Notes under the pieces: generated by a model
Database searches by the model: none
The model's input: only the letters and a program-made list of their open reading frames with translations
What the model was told of the DNA's origin: nothing
Translations under genes and position numbers: made by a program
Source: Niabella sp.
Lineage (GTDB): Bacteria; Bacteroidota; Bacteroidia; Chitinophagales; Chitinophagaceae
Direction of reading: 5' to 3'
DNA: 64,000 nucleotides
NCBI RefSeq assembly: GCF_030150205.1
Contig: NZ_JASLGT010000001.1
Location: forward strand, 62,001 to 126,000
Shown here: positions 19,005 to 27,793 of the stretch, piece by piece
Layout of the letters: the number at the start of each line of letters is the position of its first letter
Position numbering within the stretch: the first letter of the stretch is position 1

Positions 19005-20333
19005 ATGAAAAGGAAACTTTTGTTCTGGAGTATCGTAATTGCACTTGGGGGTCTTTTATTTGGAATGGATGTGGCTGTTATTTCCGGTGCGGAACAGCAG
19101 ATACAACAAATATGGCAGTTAAGTGATGTGCTTCACGGGCAAGCCCTGGCCGCTGCACTTTATGGCACCATTATCGGTGCCCTGTTTGGCGGTATCCCGG
19201 CCGAACGCTATGGCCGTAAAAAAGTGTTGCTCTGGATCGGGATCATTTTCTTTATTTCTTCGATAGGATCTGCCCTTGCCCACGATGTGGTTACATTTAT
19301 GGCGTTCCGCTTCCTGGGTGGGCTGGGTGTGGGCGCTTCTTCCGTAGTGGCGCCAATGTTTATTTCCGAGATCGCCCCGGCAAAAAACCGGGGTAAGCTG
19401 GTTGCTACCTTCCAGTTCAATATCGTTTTTGGTATCCTGCTGGCTTATTTATCCAACTATTTAATGAGCGGCATTGGTACGGAGGCCTGGCGCTGGATGT
19501 TGGGGATCCTGGCCCTGCCCGCAGCGGTATTTGTGCTCCTCCTGTATTTTGTGCCGGAAAGTCCCCGTTGGCTGATGGTACATAAAAATGATTATACCGG
19601 TGCCCGGAAGATCCTGGAAGTATCGGACCCCGATGGTGTGGAAGAGGCACTCCGCTCCATACAACAGGAAGTAGCTGAAGACCGGAAAAAGGCCAGTCTT
19701 TCTGTTTTCTTTTCCAAACGGTTCATCAAGCCGATTGTAATGGCTACGCTGGTAGCTCTATTTAACCAGTTATCCGGCATCAATGCGATTATTTATTTCG
19801 CCCCAAGGGTTTTTGAGCTGGCGGGTTTAGGTAAAAGCGCTGCATTTTTACAAAGTGCCGGTGTGGGACTGGTGAACCTGGTATTTACCATGTTTGGGCT
19901 ATACCTCATCGACCGGCTGGGCCGCAAAAAATTAATGATCATCGGTTCACTGGGCTATATTCTTTCCCTGGGCGCCATTGCAGCAGCCTTTTACTTCCAG
20001 TATCTTGGTGGTATGATCGTTCCCCTGCTTGTTTTTGTGTTTATTGCCGCTCATGCCATCGGCCAGGGCGCCGTGATCTGGGTATTCATCTCCGAGATCT
20101 TCCCCAACCAGGTGCGCTCTTATGGCCAGTCGCTGGGCAGTTCCGTACATTGGGTAATGGCCGCTGTAATCACCAGTGTATTTCCCTTCTTTGCAAGCAA
20201 CCCGGCAATCGGGCCGGCAAAGATCTTCCTCTTCTTTATGTGCATGATGGTGTTACAACTGTTGTGGGTACTGTTTAAAATGCCGGAGACCAAAGGCGTT
20301 ACGCTTGAAGAGATGGAGCAAACACTCCGGTAA
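19005..20333 (+). CDS. MFS sugar porter, probably for fructose or fructan products
   Basis: 442 residues with twelve predicted membrane segments. Sugar-porter marks are present: GRKKVLL after segment 2, the PESPRWLM motif at ~184 at the end of the sixth segment, DRLGRKKL between segments 8 and 9, QLSGINAIIYF in segment 7, and PETKG near the C-terminus. Members carry monosaccharides with protons. The gene is followed after 61 bases by a secreted GH32 enzyme, so the imported sugar is most likely fructose freed from fructan or sucrose. The promoter and dyad upstream (18932-18963) suggest control by substrate. A xylose or glucose role cannot be ruled out from sequence. Confidence 0.88.
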   Translation: MKRKLLFWSIVIALGGLLFGMDVAVISGAEQQIQQIWQLSDVLHGQALAAALYGTIIGALFGGIPAERYGRKKVLLWIGIIFFISSIGSALAHDVVTFMAFRFLGGLGVGASSVVAPMFISEIAPAKNRGKLVATFQFNIVFGILLAYLSNYLMSGIGTEAWRWMLGILALPAAVFVLLLYFVPESPRWLMVHKNDYTGARKILEVSDPDGVEEALRSIQQEVAEDRKKASLSVFFSKRFIKPIVMATLVALFNQLSGINAIIYFAPRVFELAGLGKSAAFLQSAGVGLVNLVFTMFGLYLIDRLGRKKLMIIGSLGYILSLGAIAAAFYFQYLGGMIVPLLVFVFIAAHAIGQGAVIWVFISEIFPNQVRSYGQSLGSSVHWVMAAVITSVFPFFASNPAIGPAKIFLFFMCMMVLQLLWVLFKMPETKGVTLEEMEQTLR

Positions 20334-20394
20334 GCCATTGCAATACCCATTTCAACACAATCAGCGGCCATCGATTAAAACAACTAAATCCTGA

Positions 20395-21915
20395 ATGAAT
20401 ATGATCCGGGCCATCATCAGAAATACGGTTATCCCGCTGTTGTTTCCGCTCTTTGCAGTATCGCAGGCCGCACCCGGTCCGGAGCAACACCGTCCCCAGC
20501 TTCACTTTTCACCTCAAAAAGGCTGGATGAATGATCCGAATGGCATGGTGTTCTTTAATGGCCACTATCACCTGTTCTTTCAACACAATCCCGATGCTAC
20601 TGTTTGGGGGCCCATGCACTGGGGACATGCCACCAGTACAGACCTGGTGCACTGGAAGGAGCTGCCCATTGCCCTGTATCCGGATAGCCTGGGCACCATC
20701 TTTTCCGGCAGCGCCGTGATTGATGTACACAATACGGCCGGCTTTGGCAAAAACGCCATGGTGGCTATTTATACCAATCACAGCCATGAAGGTGAAAAAG
20801 CCGGTACTGCTACATTTCAAAACCAGAGCATTGCCTATAGCACGGATGAAGGAAAAACCTGGACCCGGTACAAGGGAAACCCTGTGCTAAAAAACCCGGG
20901 TATCCGGGACTTCCGGGATCCAAAGGTTTCCTGGTATGCACCGGAAAAAAAATGGATCATGACCCTGGCCACACTGGACCATATTACCTTCTACTCTTCT
21001 CCCGATCTGAAAAGCTGGAAAGAAGAAAGCAGGTTTGGTAAGAACCTGGGAGCTCATGGAGGTGTATGGGAATGTCCGGATCTTATTTCGTTTAACAACA
21101 ACGGCAGAACCGTTTGGGTACTGATCGTGAACCTGAACCCCGGTGGTCCCAATGGCGGTTCTGCAACCCAATATTTTACCGGAAGTTTTAACGGCCATAC
21201 CTTTACACCGGACGACAGCATTGTTAAATGGCTGGATTATGGCCCCGATGAATATGCCGGCATCACCTGGAGCAATACCGGAAGCCGTAAATTATTTTTA
21301 GGATGGATGAGCAACTGGCAGTACGCGAATGTAGTGCCCACAAAAAACTGGCGGAGCGCCATGACCCTGCCCCGGGAGCTTTCGCTGAAAAAGATCAATG
21401 GCCGGTATTTTATAACATCCGCAATCGTAAAGGAACTGCGGACCGTTACCCGTCCTGTAAAAACGCTTCCCAATATATCCGTAAACAACCGCTTTGTGGC
21501 AGCACCTGCTTCCGGTAATGCAAAGGGCCTGTTCCGGCTGGACCTTGAAGGGATTCCGTTGACGGACTTTTCCATTGCATTGACCAATACAAAAGGAGAA
21601 GCTGTACGAATCGGGTTTGATAAAGCGGCCAACCAGTTCTTTATTGACCGCACGCACTCCGGAGACACAGGATTTGAAAAAGGTTTTGCCCAAAAACATG
21701 TTGCTCCCAGGATAGCAGTCAATAATACTACCCGTCTTACCGTTATCGGTGATGCAGCTTCACTGGAATTGTTTGCAGATGATGGGCTAACGGTAATGAC
21801 CAGCATTTTCTTTCCTTCGGAGCCCATATCTGGTATTGCCATAGAAACGCCCGGTAAACTGCAAATAAAGCAGTTGAAGTATAGTATGCTTTCAACAAAG
21901 CCTCAAAACCGCTGA
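20395..21915 (+). CDS. Glycoside hydrolase family 32 (levanase/inulinase/invertase)
   Basis: 506 residues. A signal peptide (~1-25) precedes the five-bladed propeller of GH32. Catalytic marks are present: WMNDPNG with nucleophile Asp ~47, FRDPK with Asp ~175, and WECPDL with acid/base Glu ~226. A C-terminal beta-sandwich spans ~355-506. It cleaves beta-fructosides outside the cytoplasm and would feed fructose to the porter encoded just upstream (gap 61 bases). Whether it is exo- or endo-acting and whether it prefers levan, inulin or sucrose cannot be read directly. The repeat block begins right after the stop codon. Confidence 0.92.
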   Translation: MNMIRAIIRNTVIPLLFPLFAVSQAAPGPEQHRPQLHFSPQKGWMNDPNGMVFFNGHYHLFFQHNPDATVWGPMHWGHATSTDLVHWKELPIALYPDSLGTIFSGSAVIDVHNTAGFGKNAMVAIYTNHSHEGEKAGTATFQNQSIAYSTDEGKTWTRYKGNPVLKNPGIRDFRDPKVSWYAPEKKWIMTLATLDHITFYSSPDLKSWKEESRFGKNLGAHGGVWECPDLISFNNNGRTVWVLIVNLNPGGPNGGSATQYFTGSFNGHTFTPDDSIVKWLDYGPDEYAGITWSNTGSRKLFLGWMSNWQYANVVPTKNWRSAMTLPRELSLKKINGRYFITSAIVKELRTVTRPVKTLPNISVNNRFVAAPASGNAKGLFRLDLEGIPLTDFSIALTNTKGEAVRIGFDKAANQFFIDRTHSGDTGFEKGFAQKHVAPRIAVNNTTRLTVIGDAASLELFADDGLTVMTSIFFPSEPISGIAIETPGKLQIKQLKYSMLSTKPQNR

Positions 21916-21924
21916 ACAGCGTTT

Positions 21925-22200
21925 TAGCGCAATCTTTGCGTTTCAATTTTCAACCGCAAGGCGCTCCAGGGCTTCGCTAAGAACGCAACGATTTATTTCC
22001 GCAGCCTAACAATATTTCATGGCGGCCTTTGCGTGATCTTCGCAACCCTCATGTTTCAATTTTCAACCGCAAGGTGCGCCAGGACTTCGCTGAGAACGCA
22101 ACGATTTATTCCCGCAGCATAACAATATTTCATGGCGGCCTTTGCGTTTCACTTTTCAACCGCAAGGTGCGCCAGGACTTCGCCAGGAAACGCAAGGGTT
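21925..22200. repeat. Third block of the intergenic repeat family, inverted
   Basis: At least two full units and one partial unit lie in the opposite orientation to the other blocks; the anchors CAATATTTCATGGCGG occur near 22010 and 22123, 113 bases apart. They share TTTCAATTTTCAACCGCAAG, GCGCCAGGACTTCGC and GAACGCAACGATTTATT with the complement of the 17-kb block. The block starts ten bases after the GH32 stop and ends within the stop codon of the truncated gene at 22199-22345. Confidence 0.85.
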
Positions 22201-22345
22201 AGTTCCCTTTGCTGTTGGCGAACAAGCGCGTCGCCCCATTCTTCAGGTAGCAATTTGTTAACAGCGTGAGTCCGTTAAAATCAATACCTCCATCCTCATT
22301 AAAGGGGGTTAACATCACCGGCACAAACCCTTTTTCTACATTCAT
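22199..22345 (-). pseudogene. Truncated dihydrodipicolinate synthase/NanA-family gene (5' stump)
   Basis: 48 codons beginning with a normal start and reading KGFVPVMLTPFNEDGGIDF, then LTLLTNCYLKNGATRLFAN. This is the N-terminus of the DapA/N-acetylneuraminate-lyase family (T-P-F near residue 13-15, then D-G-x-I-D and G-A-x-x-L-F-A-N), whose members are about 300 residues. After LFANS the frame runs into the inverted repeat block and stops at once. About 85 % of the gene is missing and no other part of it was found nearby. It follows the symporter gene on the same strand by 115 bases, so it was once the last gene of that catabolic set. The family enzymes are aldolases or dehydratases acting on 2-keto acids. 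Confidence 0.75.
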
Positions 22346-22460
22346 TGTATTTCTTTTTAAATATTATCGTGTACCGGCATGCAGGGTGCAACCCGGGCAA
22401 TACCTGTCCGTTCCGCTATCCGGTCCGGGATAGCAGGCAACATGCGTACACGTTATTTTA

Positions 22461-24020
22461 TTATGGATATTTTTTTTTCTGAAACCGGGTAAACAACAAC
22501 CCCGACAGGAAGATCGTCAGCGTGCCTACCACAATGATCATATTTGCGTGCAGCGTACTTTTTATATAATGATACGGTTCCGGTATCCAGGCCGAAAGGG
22601 TCATCCACAGGATTACAACAATCCCCGTAATGGTAGCCAGCAGCGCCGCTGTATTTCCGGTTTGCTTACTAATAATACCTAAAAGAAACAGCCCCAGCAT
22701 GCCGCCGGCAAAAATGCCGGAAAGCTGCCACCAGATATCCAGCACACTTTTAACACCGATCATCAACACGCCCGCAATCATGCCCAAAAGCCCAAACACT
22801 ACGGTAGCAATGTGCAACAGCCGCAACCCTTGTTTTTCATTTACCACTTTTTTAAAATACCGTTTATAAATATCTTCTGCAAATACCGTGGCAGAAGCAT
22901 TCATACCGGAACTAATGGTACTCATTCCGGCGGATAAAATCGCGGAGATGATGAGCCCCACCAGTCCCGCCGGGATCATAGTTACCATAAAATGCGGCAT
23001 CACCTTATCGCCATAATCACCCGGAACCAGTTGCGCCGCTGTTGCAGCGATCTGTGCCGCCGGAGCTCCCTGCCCGATCCGTTCCGCTGCCACCTGTAAT
23101 TTCACCGCATGCAGCAATTCGGGGTTGAGCTGGTAATACGCGTACAAACAGGTACCGATCACAAAGAAAAGCAGCGAAGCTGGAATATAGATCCAAACGC
23201 AAAGCCAGATCGACCGGGCCGCCTCTTTTTTAGAACTGGCTGTATGATAACGTTGCACATAGTTCTGATCCATTCCAAAATTGTTCAGGTTGATAAAAAA
23301 GCCGTACAATAAAACCACCAGGAAACCCGAGCTGGTAAAATCGAGATTGAGCCGCCCGAGGCCGAATTTGTTTTCGGCTTTCCCGATCTTTATAATTGTA
23401 TCCAGGCCACCGTTTACATTTGAAATAACCAGGTATACAATCAGGATGGCGCCCAGGGTTTTCAGAACGCCCTGTACCACCTCTGTCCAGATCACGGCTT
23501 CAATGCCACCCATTACCGTATAAAGAATGATACAGGCGCCGGTAACCAACATGATCATCTGCATCGGAAACCCGGTAAGGGCCTGGAGGGTGAGCGACAA
23601 ACCAAAAAATATGGAACCCATCCGCGCGATTTGTGTTAATAGAAAACATACAACGGCGTAAGTGCGGGCCCAGGGGCCAAAGCGCTTTTCGAGGTTGGTA
23701 TATGCAGACACCTCCCCTACATTCCTGTAAAACGGAACAAAATATTTTGCAGCCACCCAGGCTGCCAGGGGCATGGAAAGACTGAACGCAAAAGCATTCC
23801 AGTTGCTGCCAAAGGCTTTACCCGGCACTCCCAGGAACGTATTACTGCTTAAAAACGTGGCATAGATGGAAAGACCTACGGCCCAGCCCGGAATCCGGCC
23901 GGAAGCGGTGGTAAACTGATCTGCGCTTTTATTTTTTCTTGAAAACAGGTACCCCACCAGCACCATGGCTACCAGGTAAATCAGGATCACACTTAAATCA
24001 ATCAAAGGCAATGTTTTCAT
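22461..24020 (-). CDS. Sodium:solute symporter (SSS family)
   Basis: 519 residues from the Met-Lys-Thr start (a Met two codons earlier is possible). Thirteen or so membrane segments fill the protein. Family marks include TASGRIPGWAVGLSIYATFLS at ~36-56 and the unwound-helix pattern near TFLGVPGKAFG, plus GMNASATVFAEDIYKR in the C-terminal half. It resembles the sialic-acid/sugar branch of SSS carriers. It sits between an aldehyde dehydrogenase gene (upstream) and the stump of a DapA/NanA-family gene (downstream), as is common in sialic-acid or sugar-acid uptake sets. The substrate is inferred from context only. Confidence 0.88.
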   Translation of the reverse strand: MKTLPLIDLSVILIYLVAMVLVGYLFSRKNKSADQFTTASGRIPGWAVGLSIYATFLSSNTFLGVPGKAFGSNWNAFAFSLSMPLAAWVAAKYFVPFYRNVGEVSAYTNLEKRFGPWARTYAVVCFLLTQIARMGSIFFGLSLTLQALTGFPMQMIMLVTGACIILYTVMGGIEAVIWTEVVQGVLKTLGAILIVYLVISNVNGGLDTIIKIGKAENKFGLGRLNLDFTSSGFLVVLLYGFFINLNNFGMDQNYVQRYHTASSKKEAARSIWLCVWIYIPASLLFFVIGTCLYAYYQLNPELLHAVKLQVAAERIGQGAPAAQIAATAAQLVPGDYGDKVMPHFMVTMIPAGLVGLIISAILSAGMSTISSGMNASATVFAEDIYKRYFKKVVNEKQGLRLLHIATVVFGLLGMIAGVLMIGVKSVLDIWWQLSGIFAGGMLGLFLLGIISKQTGNTAALLATITGIVVILWMTLSAWIPEPYHYIKSTLHANMIIVVGTLTIFLSGLLFTRFQKKKYP

Positions 24021-24026
24021 CTGCAA

Positions 24027-24376
24027 AATTTATCAATCATTAGAAGCGTTCCGTTCTATATGTAAAAATATTACGGTGCATACTGCAGGCAATTTAAATA
24101 TTTATCCTTTTTTTATACGATTCTATCCTGAAACGGATTTTGAAAGCAAAAATAGCCGTTGGTTTACCGGAATGGGAAGAAAACCGGCTTAGTTGGGTAT
24201 TGGATGGGCGCTTAAACGGATGTATCCAAAGGCTTTTATTTGTTACCAATCAAAAACTCAGCAGAGCGAAAGAAAAATGATTTTTTGCTACAAAAGCGAA
24301 TGCTATTATTCCCTTTATAGAATGCGCTTCAGATAAAGGGGCACCGTCACATTTCACGATACAGGATATCCAGCGG
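24027..24376. other. Intergenic gap between aldehyde dehydrogenase and symporter
   Basis: About 350 bases without a supported gene. It is AT-rich near the symporter start and has no repeat unit, RNA gene or clear TAnnTTTG box on the minus strand. A promoter for the symporter may lie here but cannot be placed. Confidence 0.4.
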
Positions 24377-25747
24377 CTATCTCCAGACCGTCTTAATATT
24401 TACAAACTCCTTAATACCAAAACTCCCCAGCTCACGCCCATAGCCCGATTGATGAATACCTCCAAAAGGCACACGCGGGTCCGACTTCACAAAGGTATTT
24501 ACAAAACAGGCGCCTGCCTGCAACTGCTCACGCGCAATACGCTCGCCTTTCTTAATATCCTTTGTAAATACCGCAGCCCCCAGACCAAAACGGGTATCAT
24601 TTGCAATTTCAATAGCATGTGCTTCATTCCGCGCTGTGATCACACAGGCAACCGGACCAAACAATTCCTCTTCGTAACCGCTCATTCCTTTTTGGATGCC
24701 GGTGAGGATGGTAGGCGCATAGAATGCATGCTTCCCTTTAAACGCCGGAATATTGCCACCTAAGATACAGGAAGCGCCAGCGGCAATATTTTCCTGCACC
24801 TGCCGGTGCAGCGCATCCCGGAGATCGGCACGGGACATAGGGCCAAGTTCTGTTTGGGCATCCAGCGGATCGCCCAGTTTTTTATGGCGCATCTTTTCCA
24901 AAAAAAGCCGGATAAATGCCTGCTCCACTTTTTTCACCACAATGAATCGCTTTGCCGCGATACAGCTTTGCCCGTTATTGATCAGCCGGCTTTGGGCACA
25001 AACCGTTGCCGCCAGCTCCAGGTCCGCATCTTCCAGGATGATATACGGATCACTGCCCCCCAGCTCCAATACAGTTTTCTTTATTTGCCGGCCGGCCTGT
25101 GCAGCCACCTGGCTTCCCGCTTCGGTACTTCCCGTTAGGGTAACGGCTTTTACCAACGGATGATCAATGACAGCATTTACCGCCTTACTGCCCACCAGCA
25201 GGGTTTGAAATACCCCGCGCGGAAAACCAGCCTTCAGCAGCAGGGCTTCTATGGAAAGGGCACATCCCGGTACATTGGAGGCATGCTTTAGCAGCCCCGT
25301 ATTACCCGCCATCAGCGCCGGTGCAATAAAGCGAAAACATTGCCAGTAAGGAAAATTCCAGGGCATCACGGCTAACACCAGGCCAATGGGCTGAAAAGTA
25401 ACAAAACTGTTCCGGGCATCGGTTTTTACCTTTTCATCTTTTAAAAAAGCAGCTCCGTTCCGGGCGTAATAGGTACATACCGCCGCACATTTTTCTATTT
25501 CGGCGATGCCATCCTTTAAGGGCTTTCCCATTTCCGTTGCCATTAATATTGCCAGGTCATTCTTTTGCCGTTCCAATACGGCTGCCGTTTTCAACAGCAA
25601 ACCGGCACGTTGCTCAAAAGACGTATGGCGCCATTTCAGCCATGCCTTATAACCCGCTTCAATTTTTTCCACGGTTGCTTTTACGGTATCCTCTTTATAT
25701 TTTTTAACCAGCTTTCCATTTAATGGGTTGATCGATTGTATTGCCAT
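24377..25747 (-). CDS. NAD(P)-dependent aldehyde dehydrogenase (SSADH/YneI type)
   Basis: 456 residues from Met-Ala-Ile-Gln-Ser-Ile-Asn-Pro, the usual start of this family; an ATG 18 codons earlier gives an atypical extension. The catalytic residues are visible: general base Glu ~228 in LELGG, nucleophile Cys ~262 in NNGQSC, and the MPWNFPYWQ region of the cofactor fold at ~128. The length and these motifs match succinate-semialdehyde or similar short aldehyde dehydrogenases (E. coli Sad is about 460). It oxidises an aldehyde made in the cytoplasm, probably late in the pathway served by the neighbouring symporter and lost aldolase-family gene. The exact aldehyde is unknown. Confidence 0.88.
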   Translation of the reverse strand: MAIQSINPLNGKLVKKYKEDTVKATVEKIEAGYKAWLKWRHTSFEQRAGLLLKTAAVLERQKNDLAILMATEMGKPLKDGIAEIEKCAAVCTYYARNGAAFLKDEKVKTDARNSFVTFQPIGLVLAVMPWNFPYWQCFRFIAPALMAGNTGLLKHASNVPGCALSIEALLLKAGFPRGVFQTLLVGSKAVNAVIDHPLVKAVTLTGSTEAGSQVAAQAGRQIKKTVLELGGSDPYIILEDADLELAATVCAQSRLINNGQSCIAAKRFIVVKKVEQAFIRLFLEKMRHKKLGDPLDAQTELGPMSRADLRDALHRQVQENIAAGASCILGGNIPAFKGKHAFYAPTILTGIQKGMSGYEEELFGPVACVITARNEAHAIEIANDTRFGLGAAVFTKDIKKGERIAREQLQAGACFVNTFVKSDPRVPFGGIHQSGYGRELGSFGIKEFVNIKTVWR

Positions 25748-25872
25748 AATATTATTTTTAGATGTGCCGGCCATCCTCATATTTTCGCTTTTGATGACCA
25801 TGACCTGATCAGCGATCTTCCCTAAAGGTAATTCATTTGCGGGTTAGCAAGCCGGACTCCATCAGGTAGGGT

Positions 25873-26019
25873 GCCATTCAAGTTTTCGCATTCGGCTTAC
25901 TGTTTTATTTGAACCACATAGGAACAGCAGCGCACATAAATGAAGCCACATAGATATGTTATGTGAAAACACTATGCAGCCTACTATTTGGTTCAAATCC
26001 AGCCGAAAATTTGAATGGC
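25873..26019. repeat. 147-bp foldback (MITE-like) element
   Basis: The ends are near-perfect inverted repeats: GCCATTCAAGTTTTCG at 25873-25888 pairs with 26004-26019 (15 of 16). A second nested pair, TTTGAACCACATAG (25908-25921) with CTATTTGGTTCAAA (25984-25997), matches at 13 of 14. A third, CACATAG/ATGTG near 25946-25964, lies at the centre. The whole can fold into one long hairpin. There is no coding frame. Direct repeats at the borders are not obvious. It lies in the 296-base gap between the sialidase-like gene and the aldehyde dehydrogenase gene and may separate two transcripts. Confidence 0.7.
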
Positions 26020-26097
26020 ATCAAATTCCTTCGCAGCGCCGATTTTTTTCAGGACGCATCATCTCTAACAGGTAACCGCCAAATCGGGATATGTCCG

Positions 26098-27117
26098 TTA
26101 ATTTAAAAGATCCTTTAACGGGAGCTTCGTAAAATAAATATTGGTTTTCCCTTTATGTGAAGAATAGTAGCTTACCCAAAGTTCTTTGTCTTTTATCAGC
26201 ATCCCGGGATAGCTGCAATCGCCGCCACTCTCCAATACCTGTGTTTTAAGCAGCCGGCCATTGAGGTCGGTAACCAGTACACCGGTTTTGGCACCGCCGG
26301 GTAAATACAGCCGGGTGCCGATGATCAGTTTTTTCTGGTCAGGAGTAAACATAAAATCGGGGCCACCCAGCCGGTAATCCAGCTTCTGGTAATGAAACGC
26401 GGTAAAAGGCGCCGTGCCGGTAGCCAGTACTCCTAGCTTATCTTCCTGCTCCCTGCGGATAAGGATATACATTTTCCCTTTTTGATCAAACCGGATGGTT
26501 GACTCATTGGGCATCCCATCCACCGCCAGGTCGACAATCTTTGTAAAGGTTTTTCCATCGGTTGTTTTAACCAGTGTGGCAGCCCCGCCCGTACCGTAAT
26601 CGATCCCATACCCCGTTCCCCTGTACCAGGTAAGCCGCCAGATCCAGTTATGACCGCTGTTTTCAAGCACGGCCTTTTCCGGTTCGGTAAATTTCATACC
26701 GGCTCCCATAAACGCTACATGCGGATACATCCCCAACAGGCGTGATGGCCTTGTAGTGGTGTCGTATACGGAGCCACCCATCAGGCAAAGCATGCGCCCA
26801 TCCGGCATTACAGAGATCTTCTGATCCCGGAGGTCGATACCATCTTTCCGGATCAGCGCAAACGGTTCCCAGGTGCTGCCATCTTTCGTACGGAGGATGC
26901 GGCCTACCCCATTGGAACCGGGTACATGTCCCGATCCTTCCCGGAAACTGCAATACACATACCCTTTATAGGCAATCAGGTCGGTAAACGCATTGTGCGG
27001 CGCGCCGCTCCAGATTTCCGTACCGGGCAATACGGAAGACGGAATTGCAGTTGGGAACTGTGCCGGGCAAACTCGGGCCAAAAGCAGCACGAAAGCAAGT
27101 GCAGGCAATCTTTTCAT
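26098..27117 (-). CDS. Secreted sialidase-like six-bladed propeller protein
   Basis: 339 residues with a signal peptide (~1-19, ending Cys-Pro-Ala-Gln). The body has propeller-blade patterns, including the FTDLIAYKGYVYCSFREG, ILRTKDGSTW and TTDGKTFTKI segments (Asp-box-like T-x-D-G-x-x-W/F). The C-terminal GGDCSYPGMLI and LWVSYYSSHKG match proteins annotated as exo-alpha-sialidase-like in Bacteroidota. The R-E-G and catalytic triad of true sialidases cannot be confirmed by eye, so hydrolysis of sialic acids is uncertain. It follows the binding-domain gene at 27218 by 100 bases. Together with a sodium:solute symporter and a NanA-family stump it hints at sialic-acid or acidic-sugar use. Confidence 0.75.
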   Translation of the reverse strand: MKRLPALAFVLLLARVCPAQFPTAIPSSVLPGTEIWSGAPHNAFTDLIAYKGYVYCSFREGSGHVPGSNGVGRILRTKDGSTWEPFALIRKDGIDLRDQKISVMPDGRMLCLMGGSVYDTTTRPSRLLGMYPHVAFMGAGMKFTEPEKAVLENSGHNWIWRLTWYRGTGYGIDYGTGGAATLVKTTDGKTFTKIVDLAVDGMPNESTIRFDQKGKMYILIRREQEDKLGVLATGTAPFTAFHYQKLDYRLGGPDFMFTPDQKKLIIGTRLYLPGGAKTGVLVTDLNGRLLKTQVLESGGDCSYPGMLIKDKELWVSYYSSHKGKTNIYFTKLPLKDLLN

Positions 27118-27217
27118 TTGTTTTATTTTAATGTCCGATCAATGATCCAAAATCGTCTAACATCATACAGGAGCAGGAGCAACTTTTTTACGCTTCCGGA
27201 GGATCTAAGGATATGCC

Positions 27218-27787
27218 TTACTGTTTAAATGATTCCCGTACCGGTTCGCCATCAATCAATACTTCAAAGTCGTCAAACCAGGCCTTACCGGTTCCGCTCA
27301 TTTTACATCCAAATACAACGGACTGTACATTTCCGGAAATGGGAAGCTCGATGGAATATTGTTTCCAGTCGGAGTTTCCCTGGGCACTTTGATCATCACT
27401 GTTCTTATCGGCAATAATGGAACCGATGCCGTTGAGCTGCATCCAAATGCTGGCCGTTCCGTTTGCAAGCCCTTCGGTTTTGATAAAACCCGTAATCCGG
27501 ATGGTCTTTTTTCCGCTAACCATCTGTTGCGCCAGGATGGTATTGCATAAACCATTCCCCCGTTCAGCCGGGGCTTCCGGCTTTGGCGTAATCAATATCG
27601 ATCCCACCCCCGAATGGCCCGTTAAACTGGGAAGGATCTGGTACTGGCCCTTTGTATTCTGGGGAACCCAGCTAATCAGTTTGCCACCAACATCAAACCA
27701 CTCAAATCCGTAATTCCGGATCACTTTTTGTGACCAGCCGTTCAGGGCAAACGCTGAGCAAAACATAACGGTTAATAGTTTTTTCAT
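27218..27787 (-). CDS. Secreted galactose-binding-fold protein
   Basis: 189 residues from Met-Lys-Lys-Leu-Leu (an ATG two codons earlier is also in frame). The signal peptide ends at Trp-Ser-Gln. The rest reads as a jelly-roll carbohydrate-binding domain: NYGFEWFD and SWVPQ near the start, K-K-T-I-R-I-T-G-F-I-K-T-E-G in the middle, and G-K-A-W-F-D-D-F-E-V at the end, a pattern common in CBM-like domains. There is no catalytic domain. It is the first gene of the minus-strand set that continues with the sialidase-like protein, suggesting it helps bind the polymer or glycan. The ligand is unknown. Confidence 0.7.
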   Translation of the reverse strand: MKKLLTVMFCSAFALNGWSQKVIRNYGFEWFDVGGKLISWVPQNTKGQYQILPSLTGHSGVGSILITPKPEAPAERGNGLCNTILAQQMVSGKKTIRITGFIKTEGLANGTASIWMQLNGIGSIIADKNSDDQSAQGNSDWKQYSIELPISGNVQSVVFGCKMSGTGKAWFDDFEVLIDGEPVRESFKQ

Positions 27788-27793
27788 GATCAT

